A DNA stretch of 64,000 nucleotides from Streptomyces sp. V4I2 (GCF_030817655.1 NZ_JAUSZM010000002.1:46252-110251), one strand, 5' to 3'; positions 52,283 through 60,798 are shown, numbered from the stretch's first letter. Numbers and translations: made by a program. Notes: a model not told the origin generated them from the letters alone.

Positions 52283-53131
52283 GTGAGTGAACGCAAGCCG
52301 TACCCGAGCGACTTATCGGACGAGCAGTGGGCGTTGATCGAGCCGGTGATCACCGCGTGGAAGGACCGACACCGCTCGGTCAGCGGCCACCAGGGCGCCT
52401 ACGACATGCGGGAGATCGTGAACGCGATCCTCTACCAGGGCCGGACCGGCTGCCAGTGGGCCTATCTCCCGCACGACCTGCCGCAGAAGAGCGCGACCTA
52501 CTACTACTTCGCCGCCTGGCGGGACGACGGAACCGACCAGGTCATCCACGAACTCCTGCGCTGCCAGGTACGTGAACGCGCCCGCCGATTAGAGGACCCG
52601 ACCCTGGTGGTCCTGGACACCCAGAGTGTCCACGTGGCCGCCGGGGTCCCCGCCGCCACGACCGGCCGGGATCCGGCCAAGCGGGTGCCCGGCCGCAAAC
52701 GCGGACTGGCCGTGGACGTCCTCGGCCTGGTCATCACAGTCGTCGTCCTCGCCGCGAACACCCACGACAACGCCGCGGGCATCATCCTGCTGGACCAGGT
52801 CGCCGAGCACGCCGGCGACACCGTCCGCAAAGCCCTGGTCGACCAGGGCTTCAAGAACCAGGTCGTGATGCACGGCGCCGGCCTGGGAATTGACGTCGAG
52901 ATCGTCGCACGCAACCCGCAGGACAAGGGGTTCATGCCGCAGCCGAAGCGGTGGAGGGTCGAGCAGACCTACGGGATCCTGATACTGCACCGGCGCCTGG
53001 TCCGCGACTACGAGCACCACCCCTCCTCCGCCGCCTCCCGCGTCTACTGGGCTATGACCCATGTCATGACCCGACTCCTCACCGGCGCGAACGCCCCCAC
53101 CTGGCGCGAAGAACAGGCGGTGGCAGCGTGA
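52283..53131 (+). CDS. IS5-type transposase
   Basis: 282 residues, GTG start. YPSDLSDEQWALIEPVI, GRTGCQWAYLPHDLPQKSATYYYFAAWRDDG, the catalytic VVLDTQSVHVAAG, ALVDQGFKNQ and RWRVEQTYGILILHRRLVRDYEH are the IS5 signatures. It appears intact. Its stop overlaps the GTG of the accessory gene. Confidence 0.9.
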   Translation: MSERKPYPSDLSDEQWALIEPVITAWKDRHRSVSGHQGAYDMREIVNAILYQGRTGCQWAYLPHDLPQKSATYYYFAAWRDDGTDQVIHELLRCQVRERARRLEDPTLVVLDTQSVHVAAGVPAATTGRDPAKRVPGRKRGLAVDVLGLVITVVVLAANTHDNAAGIILLDQVAEHAGDTVRKALVDQGFKNQVVMHGAGLGIDVEIVARNPQDKGFMPQPKRWRVEQTYGILILHRRLVRDYEHHPSSAASRVYWAMTHVMTRLLTGANAPTWREEQAVAA

Positions 53132-53526
53132 ACATCCAGCCCCTGCTCGACGCCCTGGATCTCCAGGAAGACGCCGCCCGGGCCCTGGCCGACGACCTTC
53201 GCACGCAGATCGACGGCCTGCAGACCCGGTTGCGGGAGGCCGAGATGCACCTGGAGCACCTCACGATCACCCGCAAGACCGTCACCGGCCTCGCCGACCG
53301 GCTCCCGGCCCTCGCGCCGGACCTGCCCGAGCACCCGGACTACCCCCGCATCCTCGCCGCCTTCAACCACGCGACCGGGCCGCTACGGGCCAAGGACGTC
53401 TGCGAAGCCCTCGGCCACGAACTGCTGCCGAAGAACGTCGAAGGTACCCGCGCCAAGCTGAAGCGACTGGTCAAACTCGGCATCCTCACCGAGGCCGACA
53501 CCGGCAACTTCGCCAGGAAGCAATAG
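53128..53526 (+). CDS. IS-encoded coiled-coil wHTH accessory protein
   Basis: 132 residues, GTG overlapping the transposase stop. An N-terminal coiled coil (ALADDLRTQIDGLQTRLREAEMHLEHLTITRKTVTGLADRL) precedes a winged helix (ILAAFNHATGPLRAKDVCEALGHELLPKNVEGTRAKLKRLVKLGILTEADTGNFAR). It is carried by the IS and probably regulates or assists transposition. A relative survives as a fragment at 62145-62345. Confidence 0.75.
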   Translation: MNIQPLLDALDLQEDAARALADDLRTQIDGLQTRLREAEMHLEHLTITRKTVTGLADRLPALAPDLPEHPDYPRILAAFNHATGPLRAKDVCEALGHELLPKNVEGTRAKLKRLVKLGILTEADTGNFARKQ

Positions 53527-53602
53527 CCGACGGAACCTCCACCAGCGTCCTTGCTCCCACCCCAGCCAGAAACAGACATTGCCTTACGAACCGGCCACTT
53601 AA

Positions 53603-54166
53603 AGTCACGAGGCATCATCAAGGGTTCACTTGCGTTCGCCCGTCCAGCCTTCCCCTCACCTGTTGCCTCCCGATGGCCGGGACGCTCTTGGGCTTGAACG
53701 CTCCGCTTCACACCCCGCCGTTACCAGCGACGCATGGGAGCGCGGGGACGGACCTTGGACACTGGCCCGAAGTTCAGCCGATCGATACCTCCTTCACGTG
53801 GCTGGACTTACTTACCTGGAGCGACTTCGTGTCGCACACTGAGCGTTCCAGTTGGCGGGTAAGCGCTCTACCTGGCGGGGCTGAGGTTCCTTGTCGGCTG
53901 GGCCTCGACCGGGTACGGCGAGCGCTCGGCCCTGCGCCTGGCCGGGCGATGTCGCGGGTTCGTATGCGCTGGCGCCCGGGGGATACCCGTCTGGAACGTG
54001 GGGTGGGGTGCGGAGGACCTCCCGCATGTGACGCGGCCGCCGTCCGCGACCAGGCCGTTCCGCGCAAGTCCGCTGGCACGGCAGTGCGAGGCAGCGCGGG
54101 CCTGATTCCGCTGGGCCGCCGTCTTCTTCGGAGCTCCAGTCCCGGGCATGGCGCCGTCTGGCGGGG
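53603..54166. other. 560-bp region without a supported gene
   Basis: A leftward frame from 54149 (MPGTGAPKKTAAQRNQARAA, 93 codons) has mild codon bias but no ribosome site; other frames look like noise. Possibly decayed DNA. Confidence 0.25.
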
Positions 54167-54859
54167 TCAGGGCCGGGCAAGGCAGTCACCCCAGAGTGCG
54201 GCCAGCCGTGCCGGGATCTCATGGATGGCGGCGCAGCCCCGGGGATCGCGCGGGAACCCGTCACCGGCTGCAAAGGTCCACGCGCTGCCCTTGGCCTTGG
54301 TGAAGTACTTCTCCGCGCCCCCCTCGTCCTGGAGCTGGACCAGCTCGTTTTCGGTGGCGTCGGCCGTCGGTGTGAAGGAGGTTCCCGCGTAGAAGACGCC
54401 GTCGCACTCGCCGTAGTAAAAGGTGCCCCTGACCGGGGCGATGTGCACCAGCCCCGGCTGCGATCGCTGGTACGCCTGGGTGACCGCGTCCTTGACCTCT
54501 TGTGGCACCACCAGGGAACGGCACGGCGGTGAAGGGGTCGACGGGTGTGTGGCCGCCGGGTTGTCCGGCGCCGCGCTGGGGGTCTTCGGAGTCACGGTCG
54601 GCTGGGCCGTGGACGTGGCCGGTGTGGTCGGGCTCACGACCGCCTCGGGCGCAGCGGCCTGGCGGGAATGGCCGGTGACGGCGAAGGTACCGCCGCCCAC
54701 CGCGGCCACCAGGGCGACGGCCAGTGCGGCGGTGGCCATCCGGTGACGGCGCCGCAGCTCGTCGCCGCGAGTGCGGACCACTGCGGCAGGCCGGGCGCTG
54801 GTTCGCGCGGCGAGCTCCTCAGACCCTGCCTGGAGGATGGCCTCGAAGTCCTCAGTCAT
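54167..54859 (-). CDS. putative membrane anti-sigma factor
   Basis: 230 residues from ATG 54859 with GGAGGTG upstream, overlapping the sigma gene by 8 bases. A short cytosolic N-terminus (TEDFEAILQAGSEELAARTS ... RTRGDELRRRHRM) leads to one transmembrane helix (ATAALAVALVAAVGGGTFAVTG). A Pro/Thr-rich linker and an external domain with three Cys residues (CRSLVVPQEVKDAV, FYYGECDG, RDPRGCAAI) follow. This topology is usual for anti-sigma partners of Streptomyces ECF factors. No zinc-binding HxxxCxxC motif is present. Confidence 0.6.
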   Translation of the reverse strand: MTEDFEAILQAGSEELAARTSARPAAVVRTRGDELRRRHRMATAALAVALVAAVGGGTFAVTGHSRQAAAPEAVVSPTTPATSTAQPTVTPKTPSAAPDNPAATHPSTPSPPCRSLVVPQEVKDAVTQAYQRSQPGLVHIAPVRGTFYYGECDGVFYAGTSFTPTADATENELVQLQDEGGAEKYFTKAKGSAWTFAAGDGFPRDPRGCAAIHEIPARLAALWGDCLARP

Positions 54860-55457
54860 GGTGGTGCACCTCCTGGTCGGCGGAGCCGAGGACGTCGGTC
54901 GCGACAGCGGGAACGATGCCGGGTGCCGAGACCGCCGGCCGCAAACCGGGTGGGCGGGCGGCACCGCCTGGGCTGTCGCCCGCGATGTCGGACAGATGGA
55001 GCGCCATCGATTGGCGCCCGCGCGACAGCCGGGCCTTGACCGTTCCCGGCGCGACTTCGGTTTCCCGTGCAGTCTCCTCGACGGACAACCCGACCAAGTG
55101 ATGCAGCACGATCGCCCGCCGTTGCTCGTAGGGGATGCGCCGCAACGCCGCGACGATCGCTACGTAGTCAGGGCTGACAGCAGGAACCTTGTCGGGTACG
55201 CCATGTCGGCGGTGGGCCGTGAGCCGGTTGACCGCCTTCCGCCAGACGCTCACCCGGATACGGCAGGCCACCGAACGCACCCAGGCCTCCGGGTCCGCAT
55301 AGCCCGATACCTTCTCCCAGTTCTGCCAGGCCCGGGCGAAGGCCTCCTGCACCAGGTCCTCGGCCTCGGGGAGACTGCCGGTCATCGCGTACATCTGGCT
55401 GGTCAGCCGACGCACATTGCCGGAGTAGAAATCGTCGAAGACGCGTGCATCGCGCAT
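54852..55457 (-). CDS. ECF RNA polymerase sigma factor (SigE type)
   Basis: 201 residues. Region 2 reads FDDFYSGNVRRLTSQMYAMTGSLPEAEDLVQEAFARAWQNWEKV; region 4 reads LRRIPYEQRRAIVLHHLVGLSVEETARETEVAPGTVKARLSRGRQSM. ATG 55457 is the start. The downstream overlapping gene is its probable anti-sigma factor. Targets are unknown. Confidence 0.88.
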   Translation of the reverse strand: MRDARVFDDFYSGNVRRLTSQMYAMTGSLPEAEDLVQEAFARAWQNWEKVSGYADPEAWVRSVACRIRVSVWRKAVNRLTAHRRHGVPDKVPAVSPDYVAIVAALRRIPYEQRRAIVLHHLVGLSVEETARETEVAPGTVKARLSRGRQSMALHLSDIAGDSPGGAARPPGLRPAVSAPGIVPAVATDVLGSADQEVHHHD

Positions 55458-55790
55458 TGCCCCCTCCAGATCACTGATTCGAGGGGTTGTGCCCTCACCA
55501 CCTCGTCACGCCCGAGGAGCGTGGCAGGTTGCACGGCCGCAGCACGCTGTCCGCCCCTGCACCCCTGGGCCCGAGCACAGGTTCCCCATGACGAGATGAC
55601 CGCCTTGGCCACCCAGGATCAAGGGATGGCTGCCCAGGCCGACGCCGCCAGCGTATGGAGGTCCACCGGGAATCTCCACGCGTCCACGCAGGACCATCAC
55701 TCGGCGCATGCCACCTTCCAGCAGGTCACAGCATTCCGTCGGTTCCTCTTCCTAGTGCGCTTACAAGATGAAGTCTCTTCTCGACGCCTT
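55458..55790. other. sigma-gene upstream region
   Basis: 330 bases up to the cassette's inverted repeat. No gene is convincing. It should hold the sigma promoter, but no clear -35/-10 pair was identified. Confidence 0.25.
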
Positions 55791-56457
55791 CTGTCCCGTC
55801 AGACAACGTAGGGAAGTTTGAGCGGTGAATACCGGAGGCCGACCGTCCTGTGTACGGCGCATGGCGCGGCGGCGATGCTGACCGTATGCGCAGATCGAGG
55901 GCGGTCGTGGGGAGCTCGGTGTTCATGGCGCTCGCTCCGGGCACAGTCGCCGGGCTTGTGCCCTGGTGGTTGACGGGGTGGCAGGCCGGTCAGTGGTCGC
56001 TCGCCATACGGCTGGTGGGCGTCGTCTTACTGACGGTGGGTGCGGTGGTGTTGGTGCACGCCTTCACGCGGTTTGCAGTGGACGGGCTGGGCACTCCGGC
56101 CCCGGTCGCGCCCACTGAGCATCTGGTGGTGGGCGGGCTGTATCGCCATGTGCGCAACCCGATGTATGGAGCAGTCACGGCGTCGATCGGGGGGGCAGGC
56201 ACTGCTGCTGGGCCGACCGATTCTGCTGGCGTACGGGCTGCTCGTCGGAACAGGGATGTGGGCGTTCGCAAGGTGGTACGAAGAGCCGGCACTGTTGCGC
56301 AGGTTCGGCGCGGAGTACGAGAAGTACCGCCGGGCGGTACCGGGCTGGTGGCCGAGACTGCGCCCGTGGCACGGTGACGGTCCCATCCGACCCGGCCCAT
56401 CGCCCGGTGAGCTGGGCTGATGCCGCTCAAAGTTCCCTACGTTGTCTGACGGGACAG
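55791..56457. mobile_element. transposase-less cassette bounded by 35-bp inverted repeats
   Basis: The left repeat (55791-55825) starts CTGTCCCGTCAGACAACGTA and the right repeat (56423-56457) is its complement with one mismatch in 35. The 667-bp unit holds only a methyltransferase gene. No target duplication was recognised. The right end is followed closely by the IS110 element. Confidence 0.7.
55886..56420 (+). pseudogene. isoprenylcysteine/phospholipid-type methyltransferase, frame broken at a G7 tract
   Basis: From ATG 55886 the first frame gives a membrane protein with helices at about 3-23, 33-53 and TEHLVVGGLYRHVRNPMY, the SAM-binding signature of the ICMT/PEMT-like family. At the run of seven G (56189-56195) the frame must shift by one base to continue QALLLGRPILLAYGLLVGTG, MWAFARWYEEPALLRRFGAEYEKYRRAVPGWWPRL, the conserved C-terminal block. 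The tract could be a sequencing error, a mutation or a slippage switch. A TTA codon lies near 56028. Confidence 0.7.
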
Positions 56458-56661
56458 GGCGAGCCCTTCGTATGGTTGGCCCACCCAGGGGCGTCAGGTG
56501 TGGCTTTCAAACTTCTGCCGCTTGTGGCTTCCATCGATTGGCCGCCCGACGCCCCACGACGACTCGGCTGCCAATTAGGAATTGCGAATGATCGCTCCGT
56601 AGGGAATCGACAGCGAGGTCGTCCGTCGGGAGGCACCCAGCACCCACCGCACGGAGGCACC
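56458..56661 (+). ncRNA. candidate IS110 bridge-RNA region
   Basis: About 200 noncoding bases directly upstream of an IS110-group transposase. In IS110-group elements this region encodes the structured bridge RNA that selects target and donor. No boundaries or loops were established here; the call rests on position only. Confidence 0.35.
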
Positions 56662-57852
56662 ATGGCCGCGATCTGGGCCGGCATCGACGCAGGCAAGACC
56701 CACCATCACTGCGTCGCGATCGACGAGAGCGGCCGCCGGCTGCTGTCGCGGCGCGTCGCCAACGACGAGCCCGAACTCCTCGAACTCCTCACCGACGTCC
56801 TGACCCTGGCCGACGAGGTGACCTGGGGAATCGACCTGGCCGACGGCGGAGCGGCCCTGGCCATCGCGATCCTCCTCAATCACGACCAGCCGGTCCACTA
56901 CATCTCCGGCCGGGCCATCCACCGCGCCTCCGAGAGTTATCGCGGCGAAGGCAAGACCGATGCCAAGGACGCCGCGGTCATCGCCGATCAGGTCCGCATC
57001 CGCCGCGACCTGCACCCCTTACGCGGCGGCGACGAGACCGTGATTGACCTCAAGATCCTCACCGGCCGCCGCATGGACCTGGTCGCCGACCGCACTCGCA
57101 CCGTCAATCGGCTCCGGGCCCAGCTGACCGGCATCTTCCCCGGCCTGGAGCGGTCCCTGGACCTCACCAACACCGGCCCGCTCACCTTGCTGACCGGCTA
57201 CCAGACACCAGCCGCCCTTCGCCGGCTCGGCATCAAGCGCCTGGCCACTTGGCTCCGCAACCGCAGCGTCCGCAGCGCCGACCAGCTGGCCGAGACGGCC
57301 ATCGATGCCGCCGATCGTCAGCACACCAGCCTGCCCGGCGAGAAGCTGCCCGCCCAGATGGTCCACACGCTGGCCAAGGAGGTGATGGCCCTCAACCAGC
57401 AAGTCGCCGAGCTCGACAAGCTCATCGAGGCCCGGTTTCGCGACCACCGGCACTTCGAAGTGATCACCAGCATGCCCGGCATGGGCGTCATCCTCGGCGC
57501 CGAGTTCCTCGCAGCCACCGGCGGCGACATGGCCGTCTTCGGCACCCCGGACCGCCTCGCCGGCTTCGGCGGCGTCGCACCCGTTCCCCGCGACTCCGGC
57601 AAGATCAGCGGCAACCTCCGGCGCCCGCAGCGATACAACCGGCGCCTCCAGCGGGTCCTCTACACCTCCGCGCTGTTCAGCATCCGAAGGTGCGAGGAAT
57701 CCCGACGGTTCTATGACCGCAAACGTGCCGAGGGGAAACGACACACTCAGGCCGTCCTCGCTCTCGCCCGCCGCCGCGTCAACGTTCTCTGGGCCCTCCT
57801 GCGGGACGGACGGTGCTACGAGCTCACGCCGCCGGCGCCCCTGGCCGCTTGA
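56662..57852 (+). CDS. IS110-family transposase (DEDD recombinase)
   Basis: 396 residues, ATG with ACGGAGG upstream. The N-terminal RuvC-like DEDD domain shows WAGIDAGKTHHHCVAID, WGIDLADGGAALAIAIL and GKTDAKDAAVIADQVR. The C-terminal domain has HFEVITSMPGMGVILGAEFLA, GTPDRLAGFGGVAPVPRDSGK with the probable catalytic Ser, and YNRRLQRVLYTSALFSI. Intact. The right end probably lies within about 15 bases of the stop, next to the IS630 end. Confidence 0.9.
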   Translation: MAAIWAGIDAGKTHHHCVAIDESGRRLLSRRVANDEPELLELLTDVLTLADEVTWGIDLADGGAALAIAILLNHDQPVHYISGRAIHRASESYRGEGKTDAKDAAVIADQVRIRRDLHPLRGGDETVIDLKILTGRRMDLVADRTRTVNRLRAQLTGIFPGLERSLDLTNTGPLTLLTGYQTPAALRRLGIKRLATWLRNRSVRSADQLAETAIDAADRQHTSLPGEKLPAQMVHTLAKEVMALNQQVAELDKLIEARFRDHRHFEVITSMPGMGVILGAEFLAATGGDMAVFGTPDRLAGFGGVAPVPRDSGKISGNLRRPQRYNRRLQRVLYTSALFSIRRCEESRRFYDRKRAEGKRHTQAVLALARRRVNVLWALLRDGRCYELTPPAPLAA

Positions 57853-57916
57853 CAAACGACATTACTGATCTTTTCGGGGTGTTGTCGGGTGCTGATCCCT
57901 GCGGTAGGCCGGTGGT

Positions 57917-58399
57917 ATGCGGTACGCGCAGGGCGGCGGGTTGACCGCCGAGCGGCGACAGTTTCGTGAGCGGATCCGGTACGAGGCGGGCGAACGGTTC
58001 ACACGCGGCGAGAGGACCGCGGTGATCGCGAGGGATCTGCGGGTGAGTGAGCGGTCGGTGGAACGCTGGCGGCGTGCCTGGCGGGAAGGCGGGATGGATG
58101 CCCTCGCCACCGCAGGGCCGCCGAAACTGCCCAAGCTGTCCGACGACCAGTTCGCGGAGTTGGAGAAGGAGTTGGCCCTCGGGCCCGCCGAGCACGACTG
58201 GGAGGACCAGCGGTGGACCCTGGCACGGATCAGAGTCCTGATCGCCTTCAGGTTCCGGATCGACTGTTCGATGGCGGCGGTATGGCGGCTGCTGCACCGC
58301 CACGGCTGGTCCTGGCAGTCTCCCGCGCGCCGGGCCATGGAACGCGACGAGCATGCGGTCGAACTGTGGAAGAAGGATGTGTGGCCGCAGGCGGAATGA
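57917..58399 (+). CDS. IS630-family transposase, OrfA
   Basis: 160 residues. The N-terminal HTH reads LTAERRQFRERIRYEAGERFTRGERTAVIARDLRVSERSVERWRRAWREGG; a second segment (WTLARIRVLIAFRFRIDCSMAAVWRLLHRHGWSWQSPARRA) is the winged helix before the catalytic domain. It ends in ATGA overlapping OrfB, so the two parts are probably joined by frameshift or coupling, as is usual for this group. Confidence 0.85.
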   Translation: MRYAQGGGLTAERRQFRERIRYEAGERFTRGERTAVIARDLRVSERSVERWRRAWREGGMDALATAGPPKLPKLSDDQFAELEKELALGPAEHDWEDQRWTLARIRVLIAFRFRIDCSMAAVWRLLHRHGWSWQSPARRAMERDEHAVELWKKDVWPQAE

Positions 58400-59010
58400 C
58401 TGCGGCGGCGCTCGGGGCCTTTGTCGTCTTCGAGGACGAGGCCGGGTTCTCGATGACGCCGCCACGGGCCCGCACCTGGGGCCGGCGTGGGCATACGCCC
58501 GTGGTGCGGGTGCGGGGCCGGTCCTGGCGCCGCTGGTCGATCGCCGCCATGTGCTGTTACCGGCCGGGCGAGGCGTCCCGGCTGATCTACCGGCCGCGCC
58601 GCCACCGCAAGCACAAGGGAACCGGACGCGACAGCTTCTCCTGGCGCGACTACCGCGACCTGGTCGTCCGCGCCCACATCCAACTCGGCGCGCCCATCGT
58701 CTTGATCTGGGACAATCTCAACGTCCACCGGGCCGCCGGGATGCGTGAGTACGCGGCCGCGCATGACTGGCTCACCATCGTGCAACTGCCCTCCTATGCG
58801 CCGGACTTGAATCCGGTGGAGGGCATCTGGTCGCTGTTACGGCGCGGCCCGCTGGCCAACACCGCCTTCACCGACGACGAGCATCTTGAACGCACTCTGC
58901 GCCGGGGCCTGCGTCATATCCAGCTCCGGCCCGACCTCATCGACGGCTGCCTTGCGGGCACCGGACTCACCCTCACCCAGCACCGGACAACAATCCGACG
59001 AGCTCAGTAG
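58396..59010 (+). CDS. IS630-family transposase, OrfB catalytic part
   Basis: 204 residues from ATG 58396. FVVFEDEAGFSMTPPRARTWGRRGHTPVV supplies the first Asp, IVLIWDNLNVHRA the second, and LPSYAPDLNPVEGIWSLLRRG the final Glu. The DDE set is complete. Confidence 0.88.
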   Translation: MTAAALGAFVVFEDEAGFSMTPPRARTWGRRGHTPVVRVRGRSWRRWSIAAMCCYRPGEASRLIYRPRRHRKHKGTGRDSFSWRDYRDLVVRAHIQLGAPIVLIWDNLNVHRAAGMREYAAAHDWLTIVQLPSYAPDLNPVEGIWSLLRRGPLANTAFTDDEHLERTLRRGLRHIQLRPDLIDGCLAGTGLTLTQHRTTIRRAQ

Positions 59011-59163
59011 CTCCTGTGCCCCTCTCCTATGCCCCGCACTCGTCCTCGCGATGCTCAAGAACATCGCCCGTGCGGAGGCACTTGGTCTGCCTCGCGAGAG
59101 GGAGCCGAGAGGGGCCGGCTACTCCCGGAGGAGGAGACCGACCCCAACGTCGAGCGGACGGGA

Positions 59164-59688
59164 TCAGCTCAGGCCGAGGTCGGCCAGCGCGGTCGTCCAG
59201 TCGGTGACGATCGCGTCCTGGGCGTCGGCGAGGGTGACGGTGCCGGCGCAGACGGCCTTCTTGAGCTTGTTCTCGACGGTGTCCTTGTTGGCGGCGGTCT
59301 TGGTGCCGTACTCCGGCTCGGGCCAGAGGTTCAGCGCACTCTTGGGGGAGCCGCCGAGTTCGAGGGGAACGAAGTGGTCCTCCTCGTAGTCCGAGGTGCT
59401 GGTGTCGGTATAGCCGTACTCGACGATCTGCGTCTTCTTCAGCGCGGTGGTGTACGAGCTGGACGGCCGGACGGTCGCGGTCCACCCGGAGACGCAGATC
59501 GTGGTGTCGATGGTGGACTGGGTGACGTCCGGGTTGAAGGCACCGGGCTGACAGGTGGGGTCGGGGAGGGGGAGGTAGTCCTGGCTGCAGCTCTGCGCGT
59601 GCGCGGTGCCGGCTGCGACCGTGAGGCCGGCGCCAGCGAGGGCGAGGGAGGAGAGGGCGGTGACCACGGAGCGGGATATTCGGGGCAT
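59164..59688 (-). CDS. secreted HNH-like nuclease
   Basis: 174 residues from ATG 59688 with GGAG upstream. A signal peptide (VVTALSSLALAGAGLTVAAGTAHA) precedes a domain with Cys pairs and the core YEEDHFVPLELGGSPKSALNLWPEPEYGT, whose D-H ... N-L-W-P-E pattern matches small secreted actinobacterial HNH-type nucleases. It could degrade extracellular DNA. It is located between IS630 and its inverted end remnant. Confidence 0.65.
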   Translation of the reverse strand: MPRISRSVVTALSSLALAGAGLTVAAGTAHAQSCSQDYLPLPDPTCQPGAFNPDVTQSTIDTTICVSGWTATVRPSSSYTTALKKTQIVEYGYTDTSTSDYEEDHFVPLELGGSPKSALNLWPEPEYGTKTAANKDTVENKLKKAVCAGTVTLADAQDAIVTDWTTALADLGLS

Positions 59689-59909
59689 GGGGGGGGATCT
59701 CCCGGAGCGGTGCCCGGCAGGAATTCCGGGCGGTCGTGAGCATGACAGCACCGGGATCATCTATGCGGGTAGAACCTTTACCGGTCGCGAAGATCCCTTT
59801 GTTGAATGTTTCAGTAGGACAGGACCGACGGAGGGGAAGTCATGGCCCGCGCTTGGTTGTCGGCACCGCGCGCCGGGCCCGGTGACGGCCCCCGCCTAAC
59901 GTGAGGCCC

Positions 59910-60238
59910 ATGACCACGTTGACGCTTCTGCATCCCGGCGCCACGGGCGCGAAAGTCGGCGGCCAGGCGCCCCGTTCGGGAGCCCGGGCGTTGTACGTCC
60001 CCACCGGCCGCGGCCCCGCCAGCCTCCAACGGGCCCAGGAGGCAGACCTGGAGGCCGCCGAGTCCCTCGAATCCGCCCTGGCCGCAAGCGGACTTCGTCC
60101 TGTCAGTCTGCCCGCCGCACGCGGCGGAGGACGTGGCGCACGAGGTCCTCACGCACCCCTTCCGAGGCGTGTACGTCGAGGCCAACGCCATCAGCCCGGA
60201 CCCGGCGCATCGCCGCCGCCTACGCCGAGCGTGACGTA
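59910..60238 (+). pseudogene. NAD-binding dehydrogenase (6PGDH-like) relic
   Basis: ATG 59910, with a TAACGT box just upstream, starts TTLTLLHPGATGAKVGGQA, ALYVPTGRGPASLQRAQEADLEAAESLESALAAS, a 6-phosphogluconate-dehydrogenase-like Rossmann domain. The frame then shifts (DFVLSVCPPHAAEDVAHEVLTHPFRGVYVEANAISPD), shifts again (RRIAAAYAERDV) and is cut at 60238 by the IS630 end remnant. Confidence 0.7.
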
Positions 60239-60246
60239 CTCATGCT

Positions 60247-60308
60247 CGTACCGCATACCACCGACCTACCGCGGGGATCAGCACCCGACAACAGCCCGAA
60301 AAGATCAG
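60247..60308 (-). repeat. solo IS630 left end, inverted
   Basis: 62 bases matching the complement of 57865-57926, including the start codon region of orfA (ATGCGGTACG). It is bordered by TA at 60309-60310. Confidence 0.75.
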
Positions 60309-60317
60309 TAGGAATCG

Positions 60318-60798
60318 ATGGCACAGGACAACCCAGATGACACCGCCGCCGGTACAGCCCGGCCTGTCCCGTCTCCGGCGATCTGGTCCCCGTCTCGGGT
60401 GATCTGGTCTTGCCGAGCCATGTTGGTTGAGACGCCCTGGTCAGCAGCAGAGCGCACGCGGCGCATTCGTGGTTCCGGGACCAGATCGTCTGCGATTTAC
60501 GGGCTGATTCCGTCTCAACTGATCTGGTCGTCGCGGGTCAGAGCCGCGGCCACGGACGTGATCGTTTGAGACGGGACACGGCCCGAGCGGCCCCGAAGCG
60601 GAGCCGCCGTTCCTGTCCCTGCACACCACCGTCGTACTGCTCACCGCGCTCGTGCTCGGGCTGGTCGTCGACGGTCTCACCGTGCTGACCGGCATCCCCG
60701 TAGCGGGTGCGGCGCTGGCCGGGCTGAGCGCGGCCGGCTCCACGGTGCCGGTGCTGCGCTCGCTGATCGGCCAGCCCCGCGAGCGCTCCGGCAGCTGA
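60318..60798 (+). pseudogene. small membrane protein gene interrupted by a MITE
   Basis: ATG 60318 starts MAQDNPDDTAAGTARP, then the MITE intervenes. After it the reading frame EAEPPFLSLHTTVVLLTALVLGLVVDGLTVLTG, IPVAGAALAGLSAAGSTVPVLRSLIG ends at 60798, with two membrane helices. Precise excision of the MITE with one target copy would leave the two parts out of frame by one base, so a further mutation exists or the start differs. Confidence 0.5.
60365..60578. mobile_element. 214-bp MITE with 5-bp target duplication
   Basis: Perfect 11-bp inverted ends TGTCCCGTCTC / GAGACGGGACA, flanked by CGGCC on both sides (60360-60364 and 60579-60583). Inside are three direct copies of CGTCTC-N4-GATCTGGTC (60370, 60391, 60509) and one inverted GACCAGATC (60480). 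No coding capacity. Multiple internal end-like repeats recall transposase-binding sites of IS21-type ends. Confidence 0.8.

Larger units (their letters stand above)
52176..53602 (+). mobile_element. IS5-type element with accessory gene
   Basis: The ends read TTAAGTGGGCGGTTCGTGAG at 52176 and, on the complement from about 53602, TTAAGTGGCCGGTTCGTAAG. Inside are a full transposase and an overlapping small gene. TTAA at both borders may reflect target specificity. Confidence 0.8.
57865..60308. mobile_element. IS630-based composite bounded by inverted left ends
   Basis: The IS630 left end (57865-57926, starting CTGATCTTTTCGGGGTG) is repeated in inverted orientation at 60247-60308 with about 3 differences in 62 bases. 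Each end abuts a TA dinucleotide (57863-57864, 60309-60310), the IS630 target. Between them are the transposase genes, a secreted nuclease gene and a broken dehydrogenase. No IS630 right end was found after 59010. It could be one mobilisable unit or two separate insertions. Confidence 0.45.

Noticed and set aside
59164..59688. Secreted nuclease considered as a contact-dependent toxin with immunity gene
   Set aside because: A standard signal peptide and no delivery domain; no adjacent immunity-like gene.
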